This document shows positions 44,703 through 52,957 of a stretch of DNA of 64,000 nucleotides, piece after piece. This DNA comes from Armatimonadota bacterium (GTDB taxonomy: Bacteria > Armatimonadota > UBA5829 > DTJY01), in assembly GCA_017993055.1 (NCBI GenBank), contig JAGONM010000005.1:62001-126000 (forward strand), read 5' to 3'. Made by a program: the position numbers and the translations under genes. The notes under the pieces are model-generated. The model was not told where the DNA came from. It did no database searches and saw only the letters and a program-made list of their open reading frames with translations. Every line of letters begins with the position of its first letter. Within the stretch, counting starts at the first letter, position 1.

Positions 44703-46064
44703 CTATGAGACCGGCTTGGGATGAATGACCTTCAGCCGACCGCCGTCAATCAGATATATGCCGCCGTCGTCACCCACGACCAAGGCTTCGGGTCCGATGA
44801 GCTGGCCTTCTCCGATGGCAGTCAGGAACATACCGTCTGACGAATACTTCATGATGCGCTTTTTCGCCGGATCGGAGACGTAGAGGTTGCCCTGGCGATC
44901 AAGCGCTCGCGGCGCGGAGAGCAGCTTCACCCTTGTCTCGAACTCGACATCCGCACTGAAGCCACCGACGACGCGGCCGGTGGTGTCCAGTTTCAGCAAA
45001 CGGCTCTTCACGTCCATGACGTAGAGATAACCGCCCTGCAAGGCGAGTACGCTACCCTGGACGGGGGTATAGGCCAACGAAGAGGGTATGCCATACTCCA
45101 CAGAGCGCAGGTCCGGACCGGCCGCCACTACGGGGGCGGGCTTCTCCCTCGGAGAGATGAGCTTCAGGAGCGGGATGCTCTCGGCATGGAGGCCGAGCAG
45201 GAGTCCGATAGCGATTCCGAGGACCGCCGTCACAATCAGCACCCCGGGCCGACGTCCCGATGCCCGGGCCGGCGCCCGGCGCCTACGCGCATCTTCCGGC
45301 TGATATGCGGCGACGGCGACAGTCACATTATCAGATCCACCGCTTCTGAGTGCGGCTCTGACGAGCCTGTCACAGGCTTCCTCGGGATCGACCGAGGAAC
45401 CGACTATATCGGCGATCTCGGACTCGCGCAGGGGGCCGGTCAGGCCGTCCGAGCAGAGCATGACGACGTCGCCAACCTTCAGTTCGATGCTGTTGACCTC
45501 CGGGGCAATGCTCTGTTCGAGGCCGACCGCCCTGGTGATCACGTTCCGGAAGCGACTCCCACGCGCCTGCTCCTCGGTCATCTCGCCGGACCGGACCTTC
45601 TCTGCGACGATCGAATGATCCTCAGTGAGGCGGAGCGGCCTGCCGTTCCTCAAGAGGTAGGCCCGGCTGTCTCCGACGTGCGCGACATCGAGTCGGTCGT
45701 CTCTGATGGCGGCGGCCACACAGGTGGCGCCCATACCCTGCAGTTCCGGACGAGCCGTCGCGGCCTGAATGACGGCGGCGTTTGCGGCCTGGATGCCCTT
45801 CGAAAGCAGGCCGCCCAAGTCGTCGGCTGTTTCGACCCTGGCGGCGGACGCAAATGCGCGCGCCACCGCCTCCACCGCGATCCCGCTGGCGGTCGCTCCG
45901 GATGCCCTACCGCCCATGCCGTCGGCGACGACGAGAAGGGCATCCGCCCCACCGTTCAAGTCATCGTGAGTCATGACGACGCATGAATCCTCGTTCGCAG
46001 GACGGGGGCCCTTGTCGGTCTTCCAGGCTGTCGAGATACTGGTCAATAGTCCACCTTCGCACAC
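44703..46064 (-). CDS. PP2C-type Ser/Thr phosphatase with membrane segment and NHL-like outer domain
   Basis: A 453-residue protein. Residues ~10-255 form a complete PP2C/Stp1 domain: ANEDS, VVADGMGG, AHVGDSRAYLL, LTEDHS, LCSDGLTG and GGSDNVTV, the metal-binding Asp set. A basic linker and one transmembrane helix (~272-295) are followed by an outer region (~310-453) with NHL/propeller-like repeats (GNLYVSDPAKKRIMKYSSDG and GGIYLIDGGRLKVI). PstP-type phosphatases usually have only a short outer tail, so this looks like an added sensor. The start is GTG 46064, or possibly TTG 46046, which has GGTGG just upstream. The kinase begins 8 nt downstream. Confidence 0.88.
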   Translation of the reverse strand: MCEGGLLTSISTAWKTDKGPRPANEDSCVVMTHDDLNGGADALLVVADGMGGRASGATASGIAVEAVARAFASAARVETADDLGGLLSKGIQAANAAVIQAATARPELQGMGATCVAAAIRDDRLDVAHVGDSRAYLLRNGRPLRLTEDHSIVAEKVRSGEMTEEQARGSRFRNVITRAVGLEQSIAPEVNSIELKVGDVVMLCSDGLTGPLRESEIADIVGSSVDPEEACDRLVRAALRSGGSDNVTVAVAAYQPEDARRRRAPARASGRRPGVLIVTAVLGIAIGLLLGLHAESIPLLKLISPREKPAPVVAAGPDLRSVEYGIPSSLAYTPVQGSVLALQGGYLYVMDVKSRLLKLDTTGRVVGGFSADVEFETRVKLLSAPRALDRQGNLYVSDPAKKRIMKYSSDGMFLTAIGEGQLIGPEALVVGDDGGIYLIDGGRLKVIHPKPVS

Positions 46065-46118
46065 CCACTCGCACTCCGAACTTCGGCGACAAGAGTGATA
46101 ACGAGTATGAGTATGCGT

Positions 46119-46235
46119 TCAGTCGGCGCTCCTCTTCAGGAGACCGATCAGATAGAGCATAAACAGCGCCAGGGCGGCCAGAAACACGTACTTCAGCCCC
46201 ACCAGCAGCCATCCGAGTATGTCAGTCGCGTTCAA
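46119..46235 (-). CDS. 38-residue membrane peptide, possible FhaB remnant
   Basis: A short frame from a TTG at 46235, overlapping the end of the FhaA-like gene by 14 nt, to a TGA at 46119. It encodes 38 residues: a short N-terminus, a single hydrophobic helix (~6-32, ILGWLLVGLKYVFLAALALF) and a basic KR tail. In mycobacterial-type operons fhaB lies between fhaA and the phosphatase gene, and FhaB begins with one such helix before its FHA domain. Position and shape fit a truncated FhaB reduced to its anchor, or an independent small membrane protein. There is no clear ribosome-binding site; coupling to FhaA translation is plausible. Confidence 0.5.
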   Translation of the reverse strand: MNATDILGWLLVGLKYVFLAALALFMLYLIGLLKRSAD

Positions 46236-47352
46236 AGCGCAGCACCGCCTCGCCGAGTTTGACCTGGTCGCCGGGGTTCAGCCTGACCGCCGAGCCGCCC
46301 ATGACCTCGACTTCGTTCACCAGGGTGCCAGTCCGGCTGCCCAGATCCTCGATATAGTATTCCTTCCCATCGCCGGAGAAGACCTTTGCGTGAGCGGCGG
46401 ATAACGAGGGGTCACTCAGCCTGATGTCGCTCGTCAGTCCGCAGCCGATGACCATCTCGGACGCGAGCAGATACTCGTCTCCCGCTGGTGTCATCAGCCG
46501 CGGTCGAGTGTTTGCCACCGCAGAAGAGACACGACGCTTGATAGCCGACCGAGCCGACTCGCGGAAGACCAACTCCGTCGCCCCCAGCTTGATGAGATCT
46601 CCGTCGCGGAGCAGTCCGCCCGCGACCTGTTCGCCGTTCACCCATACGCCGTTGGTGCTGTCCGTGTCCTCGATCGTGAAGCCTTCCGCGCCCAGGGTTA
46701 TCCGCGCGTGACGCTTCGACACCATGCCATCCTTCTCGATGACCAGATCGTTTCCCGCTCGTTTCGAGCGACCGATAGTGAAGTTCGGCCTTGCTAGGGC
46801 GACCTGCTCGGACGAGCCGTCCACATGGTTGATCTCGAGGACCGGCGGCGCCACGGTACCCGGCTCGTACATATCGGTCGCGGCGACAGTGAACTCCTCA
46901 TCGTCTGCCAGCGGCACGACATGACGCGGCTGCTCCTCCCACCGGATCGGCACGGGTTCGGCCTCGACGACCGGCCGACTGGTGTCCCACCGGCACTTGA
47001 CGCGAAGCTTGTCCGCACCTTCTTCCCGCACGATCTCCTCGACGGTGAAATCGAGCTGGCCGCGGAGGTAGTACTTGTTCTGCGACATATACTTGCGGAG
47101 GGCCGTCTCAAGTTCTTCCTTGTCGAGGAAAGCGAGCAGATACTCCCGCTCCTCGTCGGAATCGAAGGCGATCTCGAGCACGTACTTGTTCGGCACGTAG
47201 ACCTTGTTATCGAGGCCCTCCTTGCGATTGTCCTCCATCGCGCCGATGATCCGGCGGAGGATGTCCTTAGGCCGCAGGTCGCTCGCGGCATCGCCGAAGA
47301 GATTCTCGTACCACCCGGCGAAGGTCTTATTCAGTTTCTCGAAGATATCCAT
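46222..47352 (-). CDS. FhaA-like protein (DUF3662 domain plus two FHA domains)
   Basis: A 376-residue cytoplasmic protein. Residues ~1-120 match the DUF3662 domain of FhaA (DIFEKLNKTFAGWYENLFG and VPNKYVLEIA). Two FHA domains follow: ~180-265 with TIGRSKRAGND, SKRHARI and STNGVWVNG, and ~290-376 with the weaker GCGLTSDIRL, LSAAHAKV and SRTGTLVN. FHA domains bind phosphothreonine, so this is the expected reader of the neighbouring kinase. Mycobacterial FhaA has one FHA domain; the duplication is unusual. The start has GAGGAG 7 nt upstream, 57 nt after the SEDS-PBP gene. Confidence 0.88.
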   Translation of the reverse strand: MDIFEKLNKTFAGWYENLFGDAASDLRPKDILRRIIGAMEDNRKEGLDNKVYVPNKYVLEIAFDSDEEREYLLAFLDKEELETALRKYMSQNKYYLRGQLDFTVEEIVREEGADKLRVKCRWDTSRPVVEAEPVPIRWEEQPRHVVPLADDEEFTVAATDMYEPGTVAPPVLEINHVDGSSEQVALARPNFTIGRSKRAGNDLVIEKDGMVSKRHARITLGAEGFTIEDTDSTNGVWVNGEQVAGGLLRDGDLIKLGATELVFRESARSAIKRRVSSAVANTRPRLMTPAGDEYLLASEMVIGCGLTSDIRLSDPSLSAAHAKVFSGDGKEYYIEDLGSRTGTLVNEVEVMGGSAVRLNPGDQVKLGEAVLRFERD

Positions 47353-47409
47353 TGCACTACTCCTCGGGGTCAGGCATGCCGGACACGTCGGGCCGGTCAG
47401 AGGCAGAGA

Positions 47410-50391
47410 TCAGAGGGCCGCCTTGACGATCTCTCTACACACCGGGCCGGCTGCATCCCTGCCCCAGCCGCCGTTCTCCACGACGACCGCAAAGGCGATG
47501 CGCGGATCATCAACGGGCGCGAAGCCGACGAACCAAGAGTGCGGCATCCTGTCGGCATGATCGTTCTCCGCGCTGCCGGTCTTGCCCCCAACCGACACAC
47601 TCAATCCGGTGAACATCCCCCTTCCCGTCCCGGAGGAAGTCACGTCCGCCATCATGCGGCGAAGCGCTCGGGCCGTCTCCGGGGTGATCGGGCGACCCAT
47701 CTCGACCGGCTCGGACTGCTCTACGATCTCGCCGTCAAGCCGAATGTCACTGACGAACCTCGGCCGCATCATGACGCCGTCGTTCGCAATCGCCGCAGCC
47801 ACACGCGCCATCTCTATCGGCGTCACAAGGATCTCTCCCTGCCCGTACGCGCTGTCGGGCAGATCCTGACCGAGCCGCTTCGGCGAGGGAATGCTCGAAA
47901 GCCTGAACTTCTCGGCCGCCATCTCGTGAAGACGGTTCTCGCCCAGCCCGATCCCCAGATGCGCGAAATATACATTGCAGGAGACCCTGACCGCCTTTGA
48001 CAGGTCAGTAGGACCGTGTGGACGCATCTCCTCGAGATCGGTGATCCACCGCCTCGAGTACGACTGCCCACCTGACTGCCACCGGACGTTCTGCTCTCGA
48101 TGACGGCAGTTATACGTCGGCTCAACCCCATTTTCGAGGGCTGCCGCCGCAGTCACCAGCTTGAAAGTCGAGCCGGGAGGATAAAGGCCGTTCAGCGCGC
48201 GGTTGATCAGGACGTGCTCGCCACCTCCATCTTCATTATACGACTTCCAGCGTCTCGGTGTCAGGCCGTTCGGGTCGAATCCGGGAATGGATACGGCTGC
48301 CAGCACCTCGCCCGTATAGACATCGAGAACCACAGCCGCGCCCTTCGTCTTCGGCCGACCGGTCCGGCGGTCTCGGACCGCGTGCGCGTACTTCCTGAGC
48401 GCCTTCTCGACAGCCTCCTGCAACTCCGCGTCAATGGTCAGCCGAACGTCCTTGCCCCTCAGATGCGGCTGAAAAGGCGTTCGCCGCAGGCGGTAGACCG
48501 GCAGAAGCGCGGAGTAATCGTCGAAACCTCTCAGGTCGGCGTTTCGCCATTTCTCCATGCCCACCGGGCCGCCGCACATCGGATCAAGATAGCCGACAAG
48601 GTGCACCGCGCCGCTGCCGGACGGATAGCGACGCTTCCGGTCGCGAGTGACGGCCAGCGGCTTGCCGTTTCTGTCGTAGATCGTTCCCCTGGGGATCGCC
48701 GCCTCGATAGAGCGAAGGCGCGGATTGACGTGCGCGCGTCGGATGCCGTCGGCATCCGGGGTGACGATGCGTCTACCGGCTGTCCGATCGGCGGCGATGC
48801 CCTGCACCCACACCAACCGCCCGATGCCCGCGACCCCGATCAGCAGGACAAGGAATCCGAGCGCAAGGCCCTTGAAGGCGCGGGCCGTCTCGACCCTGAC
48901 ATCCGCCACCCGCCCGGCCTCCGACGACGCCGAGAGAAGCATCCCAAGAATCAGGAAGGATGCAACGAGCGACGACTTGCCGTAGCTGGCGAAGGGCAGC
49001 GTTACACCGGTGAGCGGAGTCAGGCCGAGGACTCCGAAGACGATCACAACGGTCTGTATGCTGAACAAGGATATCAGGCCCGCGCCCAGGAACCGTTCGA
49101 AATCCGTCCGCGCGCGGAGGGCCGCCCTCAGGCCGCGGACGATGATCAGCGAGTAGAGCGCGAGCACGACCGTCAGCCCGACGAGCCCGATTTCCTCGCC
49201 AAGGGAGGCGAAGATCAGGTCGGAGCCTCCGCGCGGTATGAAGCGGGCGCTCCCGAGTCCGAGGCCACTTCCCCAGATGCCGCCCGTCGCCAGACCCCAG
49301 AGCCCCTGACCGAGGTGCATGCCGTTCTGATGGGCGTTCGCCCATGGGTTAAGCCACATGTCCACCCGGATATCGAAGACGCCGAGCTTGAGGAGATGCG
49401 CGACCCAACCGGTAGCCCCTACAATGAGGAGTCCGACCGCCACGAAGGACGGCTTGCCCGTTGCCACGTACAGCATCGAGACGAAGATGCCGAACAGAAT
49501 CAGCATCGGGCCGAGGTCACGGACGAGCACGAAGGTAAGCAGTGAGACCAGATACATCACGAGCAGGGGGCCGATGTCGCGAAAGAGCGGCACGTCAAGA
49601 CGGCGGCGCGGGCCGGTTCTGTCAAGCAGAACATGCCAGCGGTCGGACAGATAGCTCGCCACGAAGAATACCAACGCGATCTTGATGATCTCCATCGGCT
49701 GGAAGCCGAGGAAACCGATCCTGGCACCCGCCGGGCCGTAACCGAAGAGCAGCATCAGCACGGTCAGGGCAATCGCCGCGAGTGCGAAGATGTATGTGTA
49801 ACGCCACGGGCGCCAGACGCGGTACTTCACGGTGAGAGGCAGGATAAAGGCAAGCGCTCCGAGGAGAACGCCCCTCACCTGCCGGGCAAATACGTCGGTA
49901 TCGCGGAGGGGATCCTTGATCGAGAAGAGCACGATCGCGGAGAGCCCGCAGATGACCATGACAGACGGAAGCATAAAGGGATCGGCGGCGGGCGCGCGCT
50001 TTCGAAGGAGGAAGTGCAGGAAGAAGAAGGCGGCGATCAAGAGCGCGGCGTGAATCCAGTAGGTCCTCGTCACCTGACCGGGATCCCGAACCCGGACGGC
50101 CGAATCGGCAAACGAGACATCGAGCCGCCCGAGCGACGCCGTATTCGGAAAGCGCCCGTGCCGGTCGCGATAGGCCACAATGCGGTCGGCAGTCTCGCGG
50201 TCTATAGCGGGGGCCGCCACCAGCTTCTCGGCCGGCGCCGAGTTGATGTTCACCGTGCCTGCGGCGTTCAGTTCCGGCATCCGCCCTATGAAAGCGAGGG
50301 CGAATCCAAGCAGAAGCACGGCGGCGGCAAACAGCAGCAAGACGCCTTCAGTGGTTCGACGGTTGCGATTCATCTGGATACTCATACGCAC
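47410..50391 (-). CDS. SEDS glycosyltransferase (RodA/FtsW) fused to class B penicillin-binding transpeptidase, with HhH domain
   Basis: A 993-residue single frame. One transmembrane helix (~18-37) precedes a ComEA-like helix-hairpin-helix segment (~43-90, VNINSAPAEKL and RIVAYRDRHGRF). Residues ~110-510 are a multi-pass SEDS peptidoglycan polymerase with GARIGFLGFQPMEIIKIALV, NPWANAHQNG, GSDLIFASLGEE and LPFASYGKSS. Another helix and residues ~550-993 form a class B PBP with SxxK at Ser741-Lys744 (PPGSTFK), S804-C-N and K937-T-G. Elsewhere RodA and PBP are separate partner proteins; here both are one polypeptide. First gene of the operon. The start is uncertain: GTG 50391, ATG 50385 or ATG 50373. 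Confidence 0.92.
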   Translation of the reverse strand: MRMSIQMNRNRRTTEGVLLLFAAAVLLLGFALAFIGRMPELNAAGTVNINSAPAEKLVAAPAIDRETADRIVAYRDRHGRFPNTASLGRLDVSFADSAVRVRDPGQVTRTYWIHAALLIAAFFFLHFLLRKRAPAADPFMLPSVMVICGLSAIVLFSIKDPLRDTDVFARQVRGVLLGALAFILPLTVKYRVWRPWRYTYIFALAAIALTVLMLLFGYGPAGARIGFLGFQPMEIIKIALVFFVASYLSDRWHVLLDRTGPRRRLDVPLFRDIGPLLVMYLVSLLTFVLVRDLGPMLILFGIFVSMLYVATGKPSFVAVGLLIVGATGWVAHLLKLGVFDIRVDMWLNPWANAHQNGMHLGQGLWGLATGGIWGSGLGLGSARFIPRGGSDLIFASLGEEIGLVGLTVVLALYSLIIVRGLRAALRARTDFERFLGAGLISLFSIQTVVIVFGVLGLTPLTGVTLPFASYGKSSLVASFLILGMLLSASSEAGRVADVRVETARAFKGLALGFLVLLIGVAGIGRLVWVQGIAADRTAGRRIVTPDADGIRRAHVNPRLRSIEAAIPRGTIYDRNGKPLAVTRDRKRRYPSGSGAVHLVGYLDPMCGGPVGMEKWRNADLRGFDDYSALLPVYRLRRTPFQPHLRGKDVRLTIDAELQEAVEKALRKYAHAVRDRRTGRPKTKGAAVVLDVYTGEVLAAVSIPGFDPNGLTPRRWKSYNEDGGGEHVLINRALNGLYPPGSTFKLVTAAAALENGVEPTYNCRHREQNVRWQSGGQSYSRRWITDLEEMRPHGPTDLSKAVRVSCNVYFAHLGIGLGENRLHEMAAEKFRLSSIPSPKRLGQDLPDSAYGQGEILVTPIEMARVAAAIANDGVMMRPRFVSDIRLDGEIVEQSEPVEMGRPITPETARALRRMMADVTSSGTGRGMFTGLSVSVGGKTGSAENDHADRMPHSWFVGFAPVDDPRIAFAVVVENGGWGRDAAGPVCREIVKAAL

Positions 50392-50542
50392 ACCGGCTCA
50401 AGATGGTTGCAGGCAGGCACACCACAGACTTCGATGGGAGTGTCATCAGTCCTGCTCTGGGAAAACCGCGACCGCGTTTTGTTGCCTAGTCTAATGGCGC
50501 CAGCATAGTCAGCGCAGGCTATGTGGGCGCAAGTATGTTCAC

Positions 50543-50563
50543 ATATACACTAAGCTAGTATAT
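50543..50563. promoter_or_regulatory. A/T-rich imperfect palindrome between divergent genes
   Basis: ATATAC (50543-50548) and GTATAT (50558-50563) flank ACTA/TAGT-like arms in an otherwise GC-rich region. TTCACA at 50538 and TATTTG at 50561, with a 17-nt spacer, overlap it and could be a promoter for the 50654 gene. It is a possible operator for the divergent SEDS-PBP and secreted-protein genes. Confidence 0.35.
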
Positions 50564-50653
50564 TTGTTGTTTAGAATTGTCGAAGAGCGGAAATAAACCT
50601 TGTGGTTTGTCCCTTGATGGGCAGACGACACTACCCGAGGGAGTGAGAGGAGA

Positions 50654-51544
50654 ATGAAACACAAGCTCTTTGCAGTGCCCGCGCTCGTGGTCGCACTCTC
50701 GCTGTTGGCGGGAGCATCATGGGCCGTTCCGCCCCCGATCACGATCAGCGTCCTGGGCAATCACTGGAACCCGAAGCCCGGCAGCACGACTCTATGCGCG
50801 CAGGTGAGTCCACCCATACCCGGTATCGCGCTGGAGTTCACGGGTGAGAGTCAGTTCGGCATCATCCTGGGTGCAAGATTCACTCGGACGAATGCACGAG
50901 GGATGGCGAGCATCAACACGGTCTGGCCGCAGGGGATCTACGGCGTGAGGGCGCGGATCGCGAAGCCGGGATTCTCGGTTAACAGCGAGACCGCGGTCAA
51001 CGGCGTCATCGAGTCACCGATGGTCGCGATCGCAGTCTTCAATCCGAAGGACTTCTGCGGCGCGCAGGGCGGCGGAGCGCTGCATCTGCGCTCCTATGGA
51101 GTTCCCCCGAATGTGAGGCAGACCCTGGCTCAGCGCGAGGCGACCTACGCGTTCATCTACAAGAGCAACGAACCGTGGAACTTCGGCGTCGGCTACCTGG
51201 ACAACGACAATCCCTGCGGCAGGATTACGTTCAAGGGGACCCAGTGGTTCGACGCCAAGTGCGACGAGGTGACGAGCCCTGAGGAGTTCTCTTCAATCGA
51301 GGTCATGGGCATGGGTTGGGCCGAAATGGGCGCATGGCAGGGACCCGTTCGATACAAGTTCAGCGCGGATGACTATCCTGGGGACAACTCGTTCCGACTC
51401 CAGTTGTGGAGCATAAGCGGCGCACTGCTCTACCAGTCGGCGCCGGACGAACAATCACCCGAGCAGAAAGTCTACGAGGGCAAGAACGTGCTCGCGCCCT
51501 GCGACGATGACGGCTGGCCCGGCACGGACGACGGCTGCAGATAG
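50654..51544 (+). CDS. Secreted protein of unknown function
   Basis: A 296-residue exported protein with a clear signal peptide (residues 1-24, GASWA/VPP). The mature part begins with an Ig/transthyretin-like pattern (ARFTRTNARGMASINTVWPQGIYGVRARIAKPGF), a fold used in carbohydrate or protein binding, and continues with a Trp/Phe-rich region. Seven or so cysteines are scattered, including a C-terminal CDDDGWPGTDDGC stretch with closely spaced Asp residues like a calcium-binding loop. No enzyme motif is seen. AGAGGAG lies directly before the ATG. A strong bidirectional terminator follows. I cannot name the family. Confidence 0.75.
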   Translation: MKHKLFAVPALVVALSLLAGASWAVPPPITISVLGNHWNPKPGSTTLCAQVSPPIPGIALEFTGESQFGIILGARFTRTNARGMASINTVWPQGIYGVRARIAKPGFSVNSETAVNGVIESPMVAIAVFNPKDFCGAQGGGALHLRSYGVPPNVRQTLAQREATYAFIYKSNEPWNFGVGYLDNDNPCGRITFKGTQWFDAKCDEVTSPEEFSSIEVMGMGWAEMGAWQGPVRYKFSADDYPGDNSFRLQLWSISGALLYQSAPDEQSPEQKVYEGKNVLAPCDDDGWPGTDDGCR

Positions 51545-51588
51545 GAAGCGATCCGCCGCATAAGCGGCATGCGATCGACGGACACCAA

Positions 51589-51622
51589 AGGCAGGGGCGG
51601 AGTGCACACTCCGCCCCTGCCT
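51589..51622. terminator. Long bidirectional terminator hairpin
   Basis: A 16-bp perfect stem, 51589-51604 with 51607-51622, between convergent genes, followed on the plus strand by ATTTC. Confidence 0.8.
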
Positions 51623-51683
51623 ATTTCGCAACCACCGCCGATTGTCGCCGGCGGAGACCAAACCCGGCCGCCCTGTACGGCGA

Positions 51684-52244
51684 CTACTTCCAGAACAACA
51701 CACGCGCGGCTTCGCGCTCGCGGTCAGGAGGCGGACCGTCGGGAATACCGACTATGATCGGTGCAATCGCAGAGTATTCGGCTGGAACGCCCAGCGAAAC
51801 CTTGACCTCCTGAGAGTCGAGCAGCTCAGTCGCGAACCCGATCCAGCACGTGCCAAGCCCCGCGTCCGCGGCGGCGAGCATGAGATTCTCCGCCGCGAGC
51901 GTGCAGTCCGTCCGCGCGATGGGGCTCTCCGTCAAGCCGTAGACCACTACCAGCGCGGGCGCATTGTAGAACACGCTGTAGTCCGGGTTGGCAAACAGAT
52001 CCCGATACCTTTCGAGCCAAGGCCACTCCTTCATCTTGCCAAGAAGCAGTTTCTTGACGCTGTCCGAGTAGCTCTTGAGCAGCGTCCGATCCGTGACGAC
52101 GCCGAACGCCCACGGCTGCTGGTTCATGCCGCTGGGAGCCAGGACCGCCGCCTCGAGCAACCGCTCGATCGTCTCGCGGGAGACCGGATCGGTCTTGTAC
52201 GCACGGAACGACCTCCGGGCGCGGATTGCATCCATCAGTTCCAT
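51684..52244 (-). CDS. Nitroreductase-family protein
   Basis: A 186-residue FMN-dependent oxidoreductase of the nitroreductase fold. The FMN-binding RARRSFRAY start, the APSGMNQQPWAFGVV motif and the AAENLMLAAADAGLGTCWIG helix are typical, and the length is normal for the short subgroup. Substrates may be nitro compounds, quinones or flavins; specificity is not readable. It begins 9 nt after the universal stress protein stop, so the two form a small operon driven by the promoter at 52746-52774. Confidence 0.88.
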   Translation of the reverse strand: MELMDAIRARRSFRAYKTDPVSRETIERLLEAAVLAPSGMNQQPWAFGVVTDRTLLKSYSDSVKKLLLGKMKEWPWLERYRDLFANPDYSVFYNAPALVVVYGLTESPIARTDCTLAAENLMLAAADAGLGTCWIGFATELLDSQEVKVSLGVPAEYSAIAPIIVGIPDGPPPDREREAARVLFWK

Positions 52245-52253
52245 CTGATCACA

Positions 52254-52709
52254 TCACCTCTCTACCTGCTTCTCCCTGACCAGAAGGACCGGGATGCGCA
52301 CTCTATGGACAACCTGCTCTGCGACACTGCCGAGCAGGAGGGCGCCTAGTTTCCCCCGACCGATCCCGATGCTGCCCATGATCACAATCCCGCAGCACGA
52401 TTCGTCAATCTGCTGCACGACGGCATCGGAGGGGGAGCCGTGCACGAGTTTGGTCTCCGTCTTCACTCCGGCTTCGGCGAGAGGCTTCTCGGCATCGGCG
52501 AGGACGGCCCCGGCTTCCTCGGCAAGCACCCGCAGGGCCTCCTCCCTCACGTCCTTCGGGAAGGCATAGCCAGGCATCGGCGGCTGCTCGATGGCATGCA
52601 GAAGCACCACATCCCAGCCCTGCTTCGGGGCCAACTCAGCGGCCAGCCGGACCGCCTCCATCGAGACTTCCGACCCATCCACGGGGACCAGAGCTTTGTC
52701 TATCGGCAT
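52254..52709 (-). CDS. Universal stress protein (UspA family)
   Basis: A 151-residue UspA-fold protein with the N-terminal KALVPVDGSEVS, a mid LLHAIEQPPMPGY and the ATP-binding G-x2-G-x9-G(S) motif (MGSIGIGRGKLGALLLGS). Members bind ATP or remain nucleotide-free and help survival under stress, often by unknown means. The start is taken as ATG 52709 (AAGGAG 9 nt upstream); ATG 52715 is also possible. Longer upstream frames run across the promoter and are not credible. Co-transcribed with the nitroreductase and divergent from the cation ATPase. Confidence 0.9.
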   Translation of the reverse strand: MPIDKALVPVDGSEVSMEAVRLAAELAPKQGWDVVLLHAIEQPPMPGYAFPKDVREEALRVLAEEAGAVLADAEKPLAEAGVKTETKLVHGSPSDAVVQQIDESCCGIVIMGSIGIGRGKLGALLLGSVAEQVVHRVRIPVLLVREKQVER

Positions 52710-52745
52710 CGGCATGATCTCCTTGACACGGCGTTTCCATTCACC

Positions 52746-52774
52746 AGTATACCACCTGCTTACACACTGGTAAA
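52746..52774 (-). promoter_or_regulatory. Promoter of the Usp-nitroreductase operon
   Basis: On the minus strand, TTTACC (plus 52769-52774), a 17-nt spacer and TATACT (52746-52751), with predicted transcription start near 52739. Confidence 0.72.
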
Positions 52775-52817
52775 CCATCACGGCAGGGTCCTGGACTCTG
52801 CACGCTCCGGATGAATC

Positions 52818-52846
52818 TTGACACACGAAGGAGCCTCTGCTATCAT
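52818..52846 (+). promoter_or_regulatory. Promoter of the P-type ATPase gene
   Basis: TTGACA (52818-52823), a 17-nt spacer ending TGC (extended -10) and TATCAT (52841-52846). The leader to the ATG is about 105 nt with no recognised structure. Confidence 0.82.
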
Positions 52847-52957
52847 CAGGCCCAGGCACGCAGGCGCGCACTCTCTCATGCGCGTTCCATCGAACATTTC
52901 CATCTCAAATCACTCCTTCTGACCGGCACGCGGCGCGACGTCTAACAGGAGGCACCA

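Noticed and set aside
48100-49545. 481-codon plus-strand frame
   Set aside because: It is antisense to the SEDS-PBP fusion; the charged, Arg/Asp/Gln-rich sequence has no domain.
52716-52871. Extended N-terminus of the universal stress protein
   Set aside because: It would be translated from DNA upstream of the predicted transcription start, and the extra residues do not resemble the UspA fold.
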